Shown here one piece after another: positions 16,355 to 25,158 of a DNA stretch of 64,000 bases (the first letter of the stretch is position 1; each line of letters begins with the position of its first letter). Source of the DNA: Virgibacillus proomii (GTDB taxonomy: Bacteria > Bacillota > Bacilli > Bacillales > Amphibacillaceae). The DNA lies in NCBI RefSeq assembly GCF_900162615.1, contig NZ_FUFN01000010.1, positions 2,563,879-2,627,878 of the forward strand. The letters run 5' to 3'. The notes below the pieces were generated by a model. It saw nothing but the letters and a program-made list of their open reading frames with translations. It was not told where the DNA came from and did not search any database. The position numbers and the translations under genes are program-made.

Positions 16355-16522
16355 CCAGTTGCCACCTTTTTTTGTGTGCACACTTATTTCTTTGAATGCA
16401 CCATTATTTCGTTCCCAACCACCGTCTTTTCCATGACTTTACCGCACCATATTTCTCGCTATATCTTTATACTTCATAGCCTTGTTGTAGTCTATCTCGG
16501 CTTTCTTATGTCTAGCTTCCAT
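16355..16522 (-). pseudogene. Relic of a phage terminase small subunit
   Basis: The minus-strand frame reads MEARHKKAEIDYNKAMKYKD, then IARNMVR, a stop, and HGKDGGWERNNGAFKEISVH followed by TKKGGNW. The N-terminal part matches the helix-turn-helix start of Bacillus phage terminase small subunits (KYKDIAEKY...W+R), and KKGG is their usual linker after that domain. An internal stop and loss of the rest of the protein make it a relic. A GGAGGTG site lies upstream. No other structural phage genes are in the window, so this is a remnant of a larger lost prophage or a transferred fragment. Confidence 0.5.
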
Positions 16523-16891
16523 TTACATCAACACCCACCTCCGTATGTAATCGAGTTGTTTTGTAACTAAGAAAAAGTACTCTTTATTCTATTTCATCTC
16601 TTGCACTAACTGAGAACATCCCTAATAGCATTAATTGTTACATAAACAAGTCAAATTTTATTTTAATTTCTTTTCGAGTGTTAAAAATACCCTTCACAGG
16701 AAACCGCTTCATATTGGCTTATTTTTCGTTTTAAGAATGTATTGCAATATTTAACGTCTGGCTTAACAAAGCTATTATTCTATAAATTGTATTTGTCTTT
16801 TTCTAACTAAAATCTATTAACAAGTATTTCTTTATATATTTCTTTAATATATTTCTTTAGCGTTTTGACATTATATGAAGGAAAAATTTTT

Positions 16892-16915
16892 GCTGTCCTC
16901 TACGTAGAGGACAGC
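16892..16915. promoter_or_regulatory. Perfect 24-bp palindrome
   Basis: GCTGTCCTCTAC is followed directly by its reverse complement GTAGAGGACAGC with no loop. It lies in the AT-rich gap 16523-16984 beyond the immunity-gene terminator, 5 bases from another inverted repeat (TGTAC...GTACA). It could be a protein-binding site or a recombination site left by the lost prophage; no gene starts next to it. The rest of this gap shows nothing I recognise. Confidence 0.5.
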
Positions 16916-16984
16916 TAAGGTGTACTCTAATTAGGGTACAAACGAATGTTCCTATAATTATAAATAGAATTTATAAAAAAAAGA

Positions 16985-17017
16985 AAAACCTTGAAAGGCT
17001 TGCCCGATCAAGGTTTT
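16985..17017 (-). terminator. Terminator of the LXG toxin-immunity operon
   Basis: AAAACCTTGA (17017-17008) pairs with TCAAGGTTTT (16994-16985) and is followed on the minus strand by TTCTTTTTTTT, a strong intrinsic terminator 20 bases after the immunity gene stop. Confidence 0.88.
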
Positions 17018-17038
17018 ATGTTAACTATGTTCTTATTT

Positions 17039-17368
17039 TTAGCTATCTCTTTTCCACACACATTGCCCGTTAGTTAAATAAACTGCACTTGGTGGGTCAT
17101 CGTAGAGAGAGATTTCAACCAATGAACTTTTCTCTTGTCTTAACCAATTATATACACTACCTTCATTAGTAGGAGGATGCGATAAAATACGATTAACTTG
17201 AAATGCAACCGCATGATACTCTGTATAATTCTCATCATCATCATCTAGACCATTATCTGTCTCGAAAAGTGTATCTGGTTCACCAAGAATTTTCAATCCA
17301 CTCTCCCATTCTATTATTAGTTCACCACCATTATTTTTTAATGCATCTATTAAAGGATCATATCCCAT
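17039..17368 (-). CDS. Putative immunity protein for the LXG toxin
   Basis: A small acidic cytoplasmic protein of 109 residues (cluster DNGLDDDDENYTEYHA) with no signal peptide or membrane helix. It starts 14 bases after the toxin stop, with AAAGGAGG upstream, and shares the toxin's terminator, so it is the second gene of the operon. Position, size and acidity are typical of immunity proteins that neutralise a basic nuclease toxin. I do not recognise a specific immunity family with confidence; segments such as NWLRQEKSSLVEISLYDD and the ending YLTNGQCVWKRDS resemble proteins found beside Bacillus LXG toxins. The function is inferred from context. Confidence 0.75.
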   Translation of the reverse strand: MGYDPLIDALKNNGGELIIEWESGLKILGEPDTLFETDNGLDDDDENYTEYHAVAFQVNRILSHPPTNEGSVYNWLRQEKSSLVEISLYDDPPSAVYLTNGQCVWKRDS

Positions 17369-17382
17369 ACATATCCTCCTTT

Positions 17383-19113
17383 TTACTTTCTAAGTGGTTC
17401 TGAAGGTACAATATGAGCGCCACTCTTACTATAATGTATCATTCCTCTAGTAGTATTTGTATATTTGCCAGTGTCCATATCATAATACTTCCCTATTACT
17501 TGATCAAATTCTACTCTTTCTTTATTTTTGTTAATCGAAGTTCCCTTCCCTGCAAACTTATCGAGCAGTTCCTGTGCTGTTTTATTATCCCCATAGAGGA
17601 TACTCTTATTTTTCCCATTTGCTAATTCTTGTTTATAGTTTGGAGTATTAGGAATATGCTTCTCCTGAGCACCTGACTTTACTTTAACTGGAAATCCATT
17701 TACTTCACGATAAGGTCCTACAGGTACTGATTTCTTTCCATAAGAAGGTACTCTATTCTCCGTACCCTTAACTTTCTTTACTGTCTGCTTACCCTTATCC
17801 GCAAATTTAATAACTCCGCCAGCTTTAACTAGCTTTAAAACTTTACCATGGGGGATAATAGAAGCACCTGCTATTACTCTATCCATTGTAGAAGCCTTTG
17901 GATCCATTACCGTTTTGACATCATCCAACACAACAAAGTCTAAAGCCTCTTTGGAAGCTTTTAAGCCAGCTTTTCCAGTCTTATATCCTGCTAAACCTAC
18001 ATGTAAACCTGCTTTGACAATCCCATCAGTAGCCTTTTCTAACCAGCTTTTTTCCGGTTCTTTTGGCTTATGTCGATTCGCTGGAATCGTACGAACCAGT
18101 TTAAAATTTATGCCTGTTTCTGATTTAAACTTCCGCACTTTCCTACCATCAGCTAAGGTGTAATAAACTCCTTGTCTTACTCCCTTGTAATCCGAAACCT
18201 TTACTTTTGAAACAATTAGATGCTCGATGGTTGAAAACTCACTTGCAGTTAAACTATCCCCCGTTGCTGCTAAATTAGCATGTATAGCCCGATAGCTGTA
18301 ATCCATTGTTTTCAGTCCAAAATGTTTCTGCATATAGTTAATCGGAATCGCTGCTAGTGGGATAAACTTAGAAAATAACCGTTTGCCAAGCTCCCCCATG
18401 ATCACTTCTAAATCGATGGCATTTTTTCCAGCCTTTTTCATAAGACCTTGCATCAGCTTTTGATGAATCTTTTGATCAGCTATCTTTCTCGCCTGATACG
18501 TTGCAATATTTATCTGGCCGCTGTTTCCCAGCTTTCTAATTTGGCTTACATAGTTTTTCATGGTATGAAGATCTTGTTCCACAGGCTCGAGCTTAGCTGT
18601 ATGATGTCGATCAAATAGATACAGCTTTTCAATGGTCTGGTGTGTCATTTTCTTTGCGTGTTGTACTTTATCCAGGAACTCCCCATCATCTAAATCCCTA
18701 ACATCAATAATATCTCTGACCGATCGGAGGACGGCATTTGCCTCATCGGTTAGCATCATTGCCATATGCTCTGCCCGTTTAAGTCCTCGTTGAACACCGC
18801 CGGCAAGAAAGTCCTCTCGAATAACGCCATTCCTGTCAGGTTCCAGTTCATCAATGGATTGTTTTATTTCTCGTAATGTATTCGAATAATGATCAATAAA
18901 ACCCTCCAGGAACAACAGAAACGGCTGGTGTACCTCTTTGTAAAAGGTTCGAATAGAATTAGCTGTCTTCCCTTTAAACGCATCCTCCAAAGCTATAATG
19001 CCCTCTATGCTTTTCTGGATGTTTTTGATTTGTGTATGTATTTGTTCTAGCTGTGCCAATGTTTTGTCGATAAGGCGATAACATTCCCTTACATACAGCG
19101 CCTTGATTGACAT
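17383..19113 (-). CDS. LXG-domain polymorphic toxin with C-terminal Ntox50-type domain
   Basis: A 576-residue polymorphic toxin. Residues about 1-200 form the helical LXG domain (IIALEDAFKGKTANSIRTFY, and later DELEPDRNGVIREDFL), which directs export through the type VII (Esx/Yuk) system. A variable middle contains a glycine/alanine-rich region and a pre-toxin linker. The last 100 residues (about 475-576) resemble the polymorphic toxin type 50 (Ntox50) domain, predicted to be an RNase, with EKHIP, FDQVIGKYYD and IHYSKSGAHIVPSEP (559-573). The start is uncertain: ATG at 19113 fits the LXG family start; an upstream in-frame ATG at 19158 lacks a ribosome binding site. No Lap-type small partner genes or T7SS genes are adjacent. 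Confidence 0.88.
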   Translation of the reverse strand: MSIKALYVRECYRLIDKTLAQLEQIHTQIKNIQKSIEGIIALEDAFKGKTANSIRTFYKEVHQPFLLFLEGFIDHYSNTLREIKQSIDELEPDRNGVIREDFLAGGVQRGLKRAEHMAMMLTDEANAVLRSVRDIIDVRDLDDGEFLDKVQHAKKMTHQTIEKLYLFDRHHTAKLEPVEQDLHTMKNYVSQIRKLGNSGQINIATYQARKIADQKIHQKLMQGLMKKAGKNAIDLEVIMGELGKRLFSKFIPLAAIPINYMQKHFGLKTMDYSYRAIHANLAATGDSLTASEFSTIEHLIVSKVKVSDYKGVRQGVYYTLADGRKVRKFKSETGINFKLVRTIPANRHKPKEPEKSWLEKATDGIVKAGLHVGLAGYKTGKAGLKASKEALDFVVLDDVKTVMDPKASTMDRVIAGASIIPHGKVLKLVKAGGVIKFADKGKQTVKKVKGTENRVPSYGKKSVPVGPYREVNGFPVKVKSGAQEKHIPNTPNYKQELANGKNKSILYGDNKTAQELLDKFAGKGTSINKNKERVEFDQVIGKYYDMDTGKYTNTTRGMIHYSKSGAHIVPSEPLRK

Positions 19114-19208
19114 CTCCTCCCATCTTAGTTGAAATTCAATTGCCTCCTTTAATTGCATTATACTAAAAGTGCAAAATTTATTGAATTGTTTATGAGGAGA
19201 ATAAAAAT

Positions 19209-19241
19209 ACCACCTCCCCGTAACTGGTTATAGGAGGTGGT
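19209..19241. terminator. Terminator-like hairpin upstream of the LXG gene
   Basis: A 9-bp perfect stem ACCACCTCC / GGAGGTGGT with a 15-base loop. It is followed by TTTGTTG on the plus strand and by ATTTTTATTC on the minus strand, so it may insulate the toxin operon from upstream transcription. It also masks a GGAGGT sequence that is not in front of any gene. Confidence 0.55.
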
Positions 19242-19438
19242 TTTGTTGGGGAGAGAATAATGCCAAGATATTAAATCGAAAGTTATAAATGTAATTAGTA
19301 TGTCAATCATCTTTTTTAAACGTATCCAAAGTATAATTTAATCTATTCATTAGATAGATATCATTTTATTGTTTTTTAATTGTTATAGGGTTAGTATGTT
19401 GTATAGTGCAGAGTTTTTCTACCTCAAGGAGGTTAATT

Positions 19439-19934
19439 TTGGGTTTAAATAAAGAGAATTATCTTAAACAAAAAGCGAGGAACAATATTAGTGATTCTGT
19501 ATTTGTTGGCTGTAGCTTGGATTATTCTTTTCAAATTTTACCTTAGTATTAGCAACTTTTTTTCTTTCGTAGACAGTCGGTTACGTAACATTAATTTAAT
19601 TCCATTCAAAGAATCCGTTATATCTTTACTAACGATAGTTAGTAAAAAATACAGGTGTAATGAAAAAACTAGGATATATATTTCTCTTCAGTTTAAGCTT
19701 AGAGGTTTGTCAGTATATATTTGGTTTAGGAGCAACAGATATAACAGATATAGTTACTAATGGTACTGGAGGTTTTTTTAGGGGCTTATTATTTACACTT
19801 TTTTAAGAAAAATATTTATAGAAGAAAAACTAGATCGTATTTCAACAATTCTAGGATCAACTTTAGTTGGATTGGCGATTATTTTTATTTTAGTTTTAAT
19901 TCTTGTTAAAAAAATGAATATTGGCCTCATTTAA
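19439..19934 (+). pseudogene. VanZ-family membrane protein, frameshifted and deleted
   Basis: Three reading frames together give a VanZ-like protein. Frame one: TILVILYLLAVAWIILFKF and NINLIPF (up to about 19612). After a deletion, frame two (from 19660): KKLGYIFLFSLSLEVCQYIF, then GLGATDITDIVTNGTGGFF, matching the VanZ core (..G..LSL.E..Q...G.G..DI.DI..N..GG..G). After a stop and shift, frame three: RKIFIEEKLDRISTILGSTL and a last transmembrane segment ending NIGLI. AAGGAGG at about 19425 precedes a TTG that is out of phase with frame one. VanZ-like proteins are membrane proteins, some linked to lipoglycopeptide resistance. Clearly inactive in this copy. Confidence 0.75.
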
Positions 19935-20015
19935 GCTGCCTTCCTTTTTCTTCTTGAATATTTACAACATTATATTCCACAACTATTTTTATAGATACTA
20001 ACAGTTATAGTTCCT

Positions 20016-21116
20016 TCATAAATCCCAATATTTTTTCTGGATATTTACTACTTTATCGACCGCTTCGATTTGATTTGGATATAGTGGTCCTTCATGATAA
20101 CCCAAATCAAATGGATCGGCTATTCCACTAGTTTTTCCAGAGAGGGCTTCTAAAACCCTAAGTGTACAAAATGGAACATATGCAGTGCTGTACCCGCCTT
20201 CATGACAAGCAACTAACCTTCCGTTACAATGCTTTTCTGCAAGTCGTTTTATACTTAGTGCCATATCGTAAAATCCTGATGCGGTTACAAGCATACGTCC
20301 CAAAGGATCAAAACGGCTCGGATCCTGACCTGCTGATATGAAGATAAATTCCGGTTGAAACTGATCTATTATTGGCTCAACAACTTGTTCAAACGTGTAT
20401 CGATATCCTTCATTACCTGTTCCCGCTGGTAATTCAATATTAACGTTAAAGCCCTCTCCTTCTCCTTCACCTGTATATGTAATTCCTCCACGGTTTTTCG
20501 GAAAAGTATTCTCTTGATGAATAGAAATAAAAAGCACGTTAGGATCCGTACGGAAAGCACTCTCTGTTCCGTTCCCATGATGTACATCCCAATCTAAAAT
20601 TAAAATTCGGTTTGTACCATACTTTTTGCGCAAATATTTTGCACCAATTGCAACATTGTTAAACAAGCAAAAACCCATTCCTTTTTCGAATTCAGCATGA
20701 TGACCAGGAGGACGAATGAGAGCATATACATTTTTCACCTCTTCTGTCATTACAGCGTCAACGGCAGTTAGCACGCCCCCAGCTGACAATAAGGCAATTT
20801 CGTATGAATTTGGACCAACAAGCGCACGTACTCCTGCATCTCCACCACCTGTTTCACTTAGTTGCTTGATCCGTTCAATATATGTTTGTTCATGATTCAT
20901 TTCGATTTCCCGTGGTGTAGCTGATCTAGGTTCAATCTGCTGAAGCTGTTTGATAAATTTCGAGCGCTCAAGTAAATTTTTAACACGTCGTTTCGTTTCT
21001 GGATTTTCAGCATGTATATCCTCTTGAATCCAACCACCGGCACTCAGATTTAATGCCCCGTTTCCAGTTTGATGCCAAAAATAACTTTCATCACAAATAA
21101 ACCCTGTATGTTTCAT
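20016..21116 (-). CDS. Class II histone deacetylase-like amidohydrolase
   Basis: A zinc-dependent deacetylase-fold enzyme of 366 residues. Motifs: RPPGHH (135-140, active-site histidine pair), DWDVHHGNG (175-183, with metal ligands D177 and H179), SAGQD (D265, third ligand) and EGGYS (transition-state tyrosine Y309). It resembles bacterial histone-deacetylase-like or acetylpolyamine amidohydrolases more than AcuC; the substrate is unknown. I start at the ATG at 21116 because GGAGGGG lies six bases upstream; the upstream in-frame start at 21137 lies before that site. It stands alone, without an evident operon, and is a second deacetylase besides acuC at 30.3 kb. Confidence 0.9.
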   Translation of the reverse strand: MKHTGFICDESYFWHQTGNGALNLSAGGWIQEDIHAENPETKRRVKNLLERSKFIKQLQQIEPRSATPREIEMNHEQTYIERIKQLSETGGGDAGVRALVGPNSYEIALLSAGGVLTAVDAVMTEEVKNVYALIRPPGHHAEFEKGMGFCLFNNVAIGAKYLRKKYGTNRILILDWDVHHGNGTESAFRTDPNVLFISIHQENTFPKNRGGITYTGEGEGEGFNVNIELPAGTGNEGYRYTFEQVVEPIIDQFQPEFIFISAGQDPSRFDPLGRMLVTASGFYDMALSIKRLAEKHCNGRLVACHEGGYSTAYVPFCTLRVLEALSGKTSGIADPFDLGYHEGPLYPNQIEAVDKVVNIQKKYWDL

Positions 21117-22091
21117 CGCAACCCCTCCGTTTTTCACGAATTTACGTAGAAATGTATCATTCCGACAGCTGCTTTAATATTAGATTAGTAGTTATTATAG
21201 GTTAAAATAAATAGATAAAATTGTAAATACAATTTAAAAAATAACAAATATTATCTATACAGTCAACTCTATTATTTAGTAATCATGATTTTCGTCTTAA
21301 AAAAATCACAGTAGCCACTTATCTTTACCACAGCCATAAATTAGTATTAAATAAGCAAAATTAACATTTTTCATTTCTTGGAAATAAAAATTCTTGATCT
21401 AACCACTGACTTTTCTGGTACATGGGTGTTGACCAAGAATTAAAAGTTTTATTTTTCATTTCACACGTAAACACATGAAGGAGATCCCAACTCATTCATT
21501 CCCTTTTAAACACCAACTCTATTTATTTAATTTTTTTGTTCCTTACACCACATCACCAGGGTTAACAGTTCATTCATTAGCGCAGTATGACTCTAGAATA
21601 CTTCCATTGATGCTAGACAGTCGACAAAGAATACGTTTACAAAATAACTTCGAATGCCTGTAACTTACTGTATGAATTGGTAACAAGCGAATACTTCATT
21701 AAATATAAGTTTGAAAGCACCAGTCATAGAATAACAATAGTATGGTTGTTCAATAGACCAGGCGGTTTGATTATGAATAAAAACCTAAAATTTTTCCCCT
21801 TGCAATTTATTTTTTTGAAACCAAGTAATTTTTAATTCGTATATAAGGTATATGTGAAAACATCTTACTAACTAGGGAGGTGAATCCGTTATTTCTATAG
21901 TGAACCATATTTAATTTAGAAATAGAAAAATTTACTAAATTTTTCTAGCTTTACATACAAGAATATGATAAATTAGTAACATATTTGCCTATTCTCTACA
22001 TAAGTTTTAAAGGGAATCAGTTGTTTTGTAATTATTTAAATATTCTTTATTCAGGCAGGCGAATATACATTTTTTAATTGGAGGTATTAAA
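21117..22091. other. AT-rich intergenic region without a supported gene
   Basis: About 970 bases with no coding pattern I can support. A 62-codon plus-strand frame at 21475-21663 has no family match and no good ribosome binding site. A short inverted repeat AAAAATTT / AAATTTTT occurs near 21925-21945. The 3' end carries the GGAGG site of the next gene. Its size and low complexity suggest decayed DNA. Confidence 0.5.
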
Positions 22092-22505
22092 ATGAAACGT
22101 ACTGGTGAAATAATCTTTACGGTTATTGGGATGGTAATCTTTGGTTTAATGGTATTGGGAACGGCCAGCTTTCTATTTGCTGATAATGCTGCAGTAGAAC
22201 AGCTAATAGAAGAGGTCATGCAAGAAGAGCAAGAAACTAACTTAAGTGCTGAAGAGGTCACTGTTGCTCTTGAAAGTGGAGCTACGACTTTATTAATTGT
22301 ATCAATTGTTGGCATTGTTTTAGGAGGAATTTCTATCTTTTTACTGATAGGAAATAAAAAACCAAAAATTGCTGCGATTATACTGCTTATTACCGCAGTA
22401 TTAGGTACTGTGCTAACAGCGTTTTTTGGACTTTTTGCCGGTGCTGCCTATTTAATTGCAGGTATCATAGCCCTCGTGCGTAAAGAGAAGCAAATGATAG
22501 CGTAA
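22092..22505 (+). CDS. DUF4064 small membrane protein
   Basis: A 137-residue integral membrane protein. Residues 1-32 form a first transmembrane helix beginning MKRTGEIIFTVIGMVIFGLM, the usual DUF4064 start. An acidic extracellular or luminal loop follows (EQLIEEVMQEEQETNLSAEE), then three more hydrophobic helices (about 70-130), and a basic C-terminus RKEKQ. The function of the family is unknown. GGAGGTATTAAA precedes the ATG. It is flanked by non-coding regions and followed by a hairpin terminator, so it is transcribed alone. Confidence 0.85.
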   Translation: MKRTGEIIFTVIGMVIFGLMVLGTASFLFADNAAVEQLIEEVMQEEQETNLSAEEVTVALESGATTLLIVSIVGIVLGGISIFLLIGNKKPKIAAIILLITAVLGTVLTAFFGLFAGAAYLIAGIIALVRKEKQMIA

Positions 22506-22570
22506 TTTTTTCTTATCAGCCCATGAGTAAACTTGTTTTATATCAAGCAAGAACTACATTTATAAGCTAC

Positions 22571-22602
22571 GGGAAGTAAGCATCTTTAGTTGGTTACTTC
22601 CC
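22571..22602 (+). terminator. Terminator of the DUF4064 gene
   Basis: GGGAAGTAA (22571-22579) pairs perfectly with TTACTTCCC (22594-22602). The T-tract is poor (TTAATG), so termination efficiency is uncertain. Confidence 0.6.
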
Positions 22603-22673
22603 TTAATGACGTAATTTGGAATCCGTATATTAATTAATTCTGCTTTATCAGCATATTATTTTAAAACTCCTAT

Positions 22674-22846
22674 TAAGAGGATGTCCAAAAAGCCTTCGGA
22701 AATAACATATCGGATTTTTTCACTGAAATGGATGGAATTTCATGGTAGAATCCAAATGATCATGTTCAACTGTATAAACCCTTCTGTTCCAAATTATGCC
22801 AGCTTGAACTTACCGATTCTTTTTAACTTTTTTGGACATTCTCTTT
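22674..22846. repeat. Possible short member of the second repeat family
   Basis: Begins AAGAGGATGTCCAAAAAG and ends CTTTTTTGGACATTCTCTTT, imperfect inverted repeats like those at the ends of 11167-11507. The right end overlaps the last codons of the YxeA-like relic, so part of the symmetry may be chance. Confidence 0.4.
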
Positions 22847-23017
22847 AACCTTATGTGGTAATTCATCAAATTGTACTTCTTTTCGAGAGTCTACATATGT
22901 TTGCTTTGGCAAAACCTTTAAATACGCATCCTTTTTCAGCTGTTTACTGCCTGTAAATGTTACTTCACGTTTTTTCCCGCCTTATCATAACCAGTTAAAC
23001 GGTATTTTAATCTCCTA
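22823..23017 (-). pseudogene. YxeA family (DUF1093) C-terminal relic
   Basis: The minus strand encodes RLKYRLTGYDKAGK, then after a one-base shift in a run of six A, REVTFTGSKQLKKDAYLKVL and VDSRKEVQFDELPHKVKENV, ending at TAA (22825-22823). This matches the C-terminal half of YxeA-like secreted proteins (Y.L.GYD..GK...TF...K.L...AYLK). The signal peptide and N-terminal half are missing and the upstream frame is closed by stops. It is a decayed fragment beside a repeat. Confidence 0.65.
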
Positions 23018-23217
23018 TATCAAGTTACTTTTCTAGTTCATTCATTTTAACCAAATATTTGTTTTAGACAGGAAAGGTTCAGCTTATGAGCAAGGGTTCT
23101 TCAGTTTGTACGTACTTTTGTTCTAATCTTAAAATATTGATAAGATGCCTAAAGAGGTACTATCCATGTGTTTTTCTATACTATAGTAAAAAGATGAAGT
23201 GTTGCTTCATTTAAGAA

Positions 23218-23460
23218 GTACTTTTCTCTCTGAATCATAGATCAAAGACAAAGTTTACAGTCTCCTTATCGCGAAGTATCGTTGCCAGAGTTTTTGTACA
23301 TCAAAGAAGTTTTTCTTATCCTTGAAAAACCGCGATGCGTCGCTACTGAGGCATTTCTGTCCTGTCTCCCAAACGAACCAGCATTTAGCCCTTTTAGCTC
23401 CCACTTTTTTCTTCGTATTCTCTATAACTCCTGAAGTACCCCTTCAAGCAAGATAAAGAA
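23218..23460. repeat. Divergent repeat-like region
   Basis: Contains GATCAAAG, CCTTATCGCGAAGTATCGTT, CTTATCCTTGAAAAACCG and other blocks in the order seen at 5725-5975 (GATCAAGG, GTTATCGCAACG, CTTGTCCTTGAAAACCG). This looks like a degenerate copy of that subfamily. No gene is supported between 23018 and 23694. Confidence 0.45.
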
Positions 23461-23694
23461 AACATGCCTCTAAAACAGGGGTGCGGACACCTGAGCGGCA
23501 AGCCCACTTTTCGTCGGGCTTCTTTTAGATTCGAGCCGATGTTGACTTATCGTAAAATATATGATCGAAATTTGTACGGATTGGGAGCGCTCAATTTAAA
23601 AAATATCAATATGTAAAAAGAATACAGAATATAATTTCCTAGACTATAAAAACCAGGGAAGCATTCCAGGCTCCCCTACGCTTTTTCACTGTTT

Positions 23695-24960
23695 TTAAAA
23701 TGTGATTAGAAAATACTTTTTCTTCCCTCTTCGTATTACTGTAAAGGTTTCCTCAATTCTATCCTCTGCTTGCAGCGTATATTGTGTATCCTGTTGACGG
23801 TCACCATTAATGTAAATCGCACCATTTGTAATATCTTCCCGTGCTTGTCTTTTCGATGGAGAAATATTTGCTTGAACCAGTAAATCAACTAAACCAATAT
23901 CTTTTGTTTCAACCTTAAAGGTAGGAACATCTTTAAAGCCTTGCTTAATATCACTGGCAGATAGCTCTTTAATATCCCCACTGAATAAAGAAGCTGATAT
24001 TTTTTGTGCTTGTTTTAAAGCTTCTTCGTTATGAACCATTCGTGTCATCTCTTCTGCTAATCGACGATGGGCAACACGTTTTTCTGGACGTGTTTTTATT
24101 TCATTTTCTAATTTAGCTAGTTCTTCTTCTGAGATAAACGTAAAGTAACGGAGAAACTTTATAACATCTCGGTCGTCTGTATTTAACCAGAATTGATAGA
24201 ATTCATACGGTGATGTTTTTTCTGGATCAAGCCAAATTGCTCCTCCCGCAGTTTTTCCGAACTTGGTTCCATCTGCTTTCGTAATTAAAGGAACAGTTAA
24301 ACCAAATACATTTGTTTCCTCGCCTTCTTTTCGAGTACGACGAATTAATTCCATCCCAGCAGTAATATTACCCCATTGGTCACTTCCGCCAATTTGTAAT
24401 GTGCAGCCCTCTTCTTCATATAACTTCAAGTAATCAAGTGATTGTAAAATCATGTAACTAAATTCTGTGTAGGAAATACCTTGTTCAATCCGTGCTGATA
24501 CTGACTCCTTTGCCAGCATATAGTTAATACTGAAATGTTTACCAGCATCCCTTAGAAAATCAATAATCGTCATACTAGCCAACCAATCATGGTTATTTCT
24601 TGCAACAACTGGATTTTCACCCTTGCCAAACTCAAGGATACGGGCAATCTGTTGTTTAATCTTTTCACTATACCCTTTTACAACTTCGCTTTCATTTAAA
24701 GAGCGTTCTGTATTTCTTCCACTTGGATCACCTATCATTCCCGTTCCTCCACCAATAAGAGCAATTGGTTTATGACCAGCCTTTTGGAAGCGTTTCAGCA
24801 TAATAATCGGTACTAAATGTCCAATATGTAAGCTATCTGCTGTCGGATCGAATCCACAATATAATGTTACTTCATTTTCAGCAAGATGCTTTTCTAAACC
24901 CTCACGATCAGTTACTTGATTAATTAAACCTCTAGTTTCTAAGTCCTGTAAAATATCCAT
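23695..24960 (-). CDS. tyrS: Tyrosyl-tRNA synthetase
   Basis: TyrS charges tRNA-Tyr with tyrosine. The 421-residue class I synthetase has HIGH at residues 45-48, the tyrosine pocket motif GSDQWGN (192-198), the KMSKS-equivalent KFGKT (233-237), and a C-terminal S4-like RNA-binding domain (about 345-421: LVQANISPSKRQAREDITNG). GGAGGCAGTAAA precedes the ATG. The gene is controlled by a tyrosine-specific T-box on the same strand, but the T-box terminator is about 640 bases upstream because a repeat element lies between it and the coding sequence. Confidence 0.97.
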   Translation of the reverse strand: MDILQDLETRGLINQVTDREGLEKHLAENEVTLYCGFDPTADSLHIGHLVPIIMLKRFQKAGHKPIALIGGGTGMIGDPSGRNTERSLNESEVVKGYSEKIKQQIARILEFGKGENPVVARNNHDWLASMTIIDFLRDAGKHFSINYMLAKESVSARIEQGISYTEFSYMILQSLDYLKLYEEEGCTLQIGGSDQWGNITAGMELIRRTRKEGEETNVFGLTVPLITKADGTKFGKTAGGAIWLDPEKTSPYEFYQFWLNTDDRDVIKFLRYFTFISEEELAKLENEIKTRPEKRVAHRRLAEEMTRMVHNEEALKQAQKISASLFSGDIKELSASDIKQGFKDVPTFKVETKDIGLVDLLVQANISPSKRQAREDITNGAIYINGDRQQDTQYTLQAEDRIEETFTVIRRGKKKYFLITF

Positions 24961-25158
24961 TTTACTGCCTCCATTACATACAGTTTTTTAACTTATTTAT
25001 CATTTAAGTCTCCTAACCATATACAAAACTACATCTGTATATTAGAAAACTCGGCTAGCACAAGCCGCTGGTGAAGTTAAGCTGCTAGTTACACTTATAA
25101 AACAATTAAGCTTCAAATAAACCTCTGGCAAAAATGTACTCTCTTGACACATAACTAT

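Noticed and set aside
21475..21663. 62-codon frame between the deacetylase-like and DUF4064 genes
   Set aside because: No family match, no start signals beyond a chance GAAGGAG, and composition typical of non-coding DNA.
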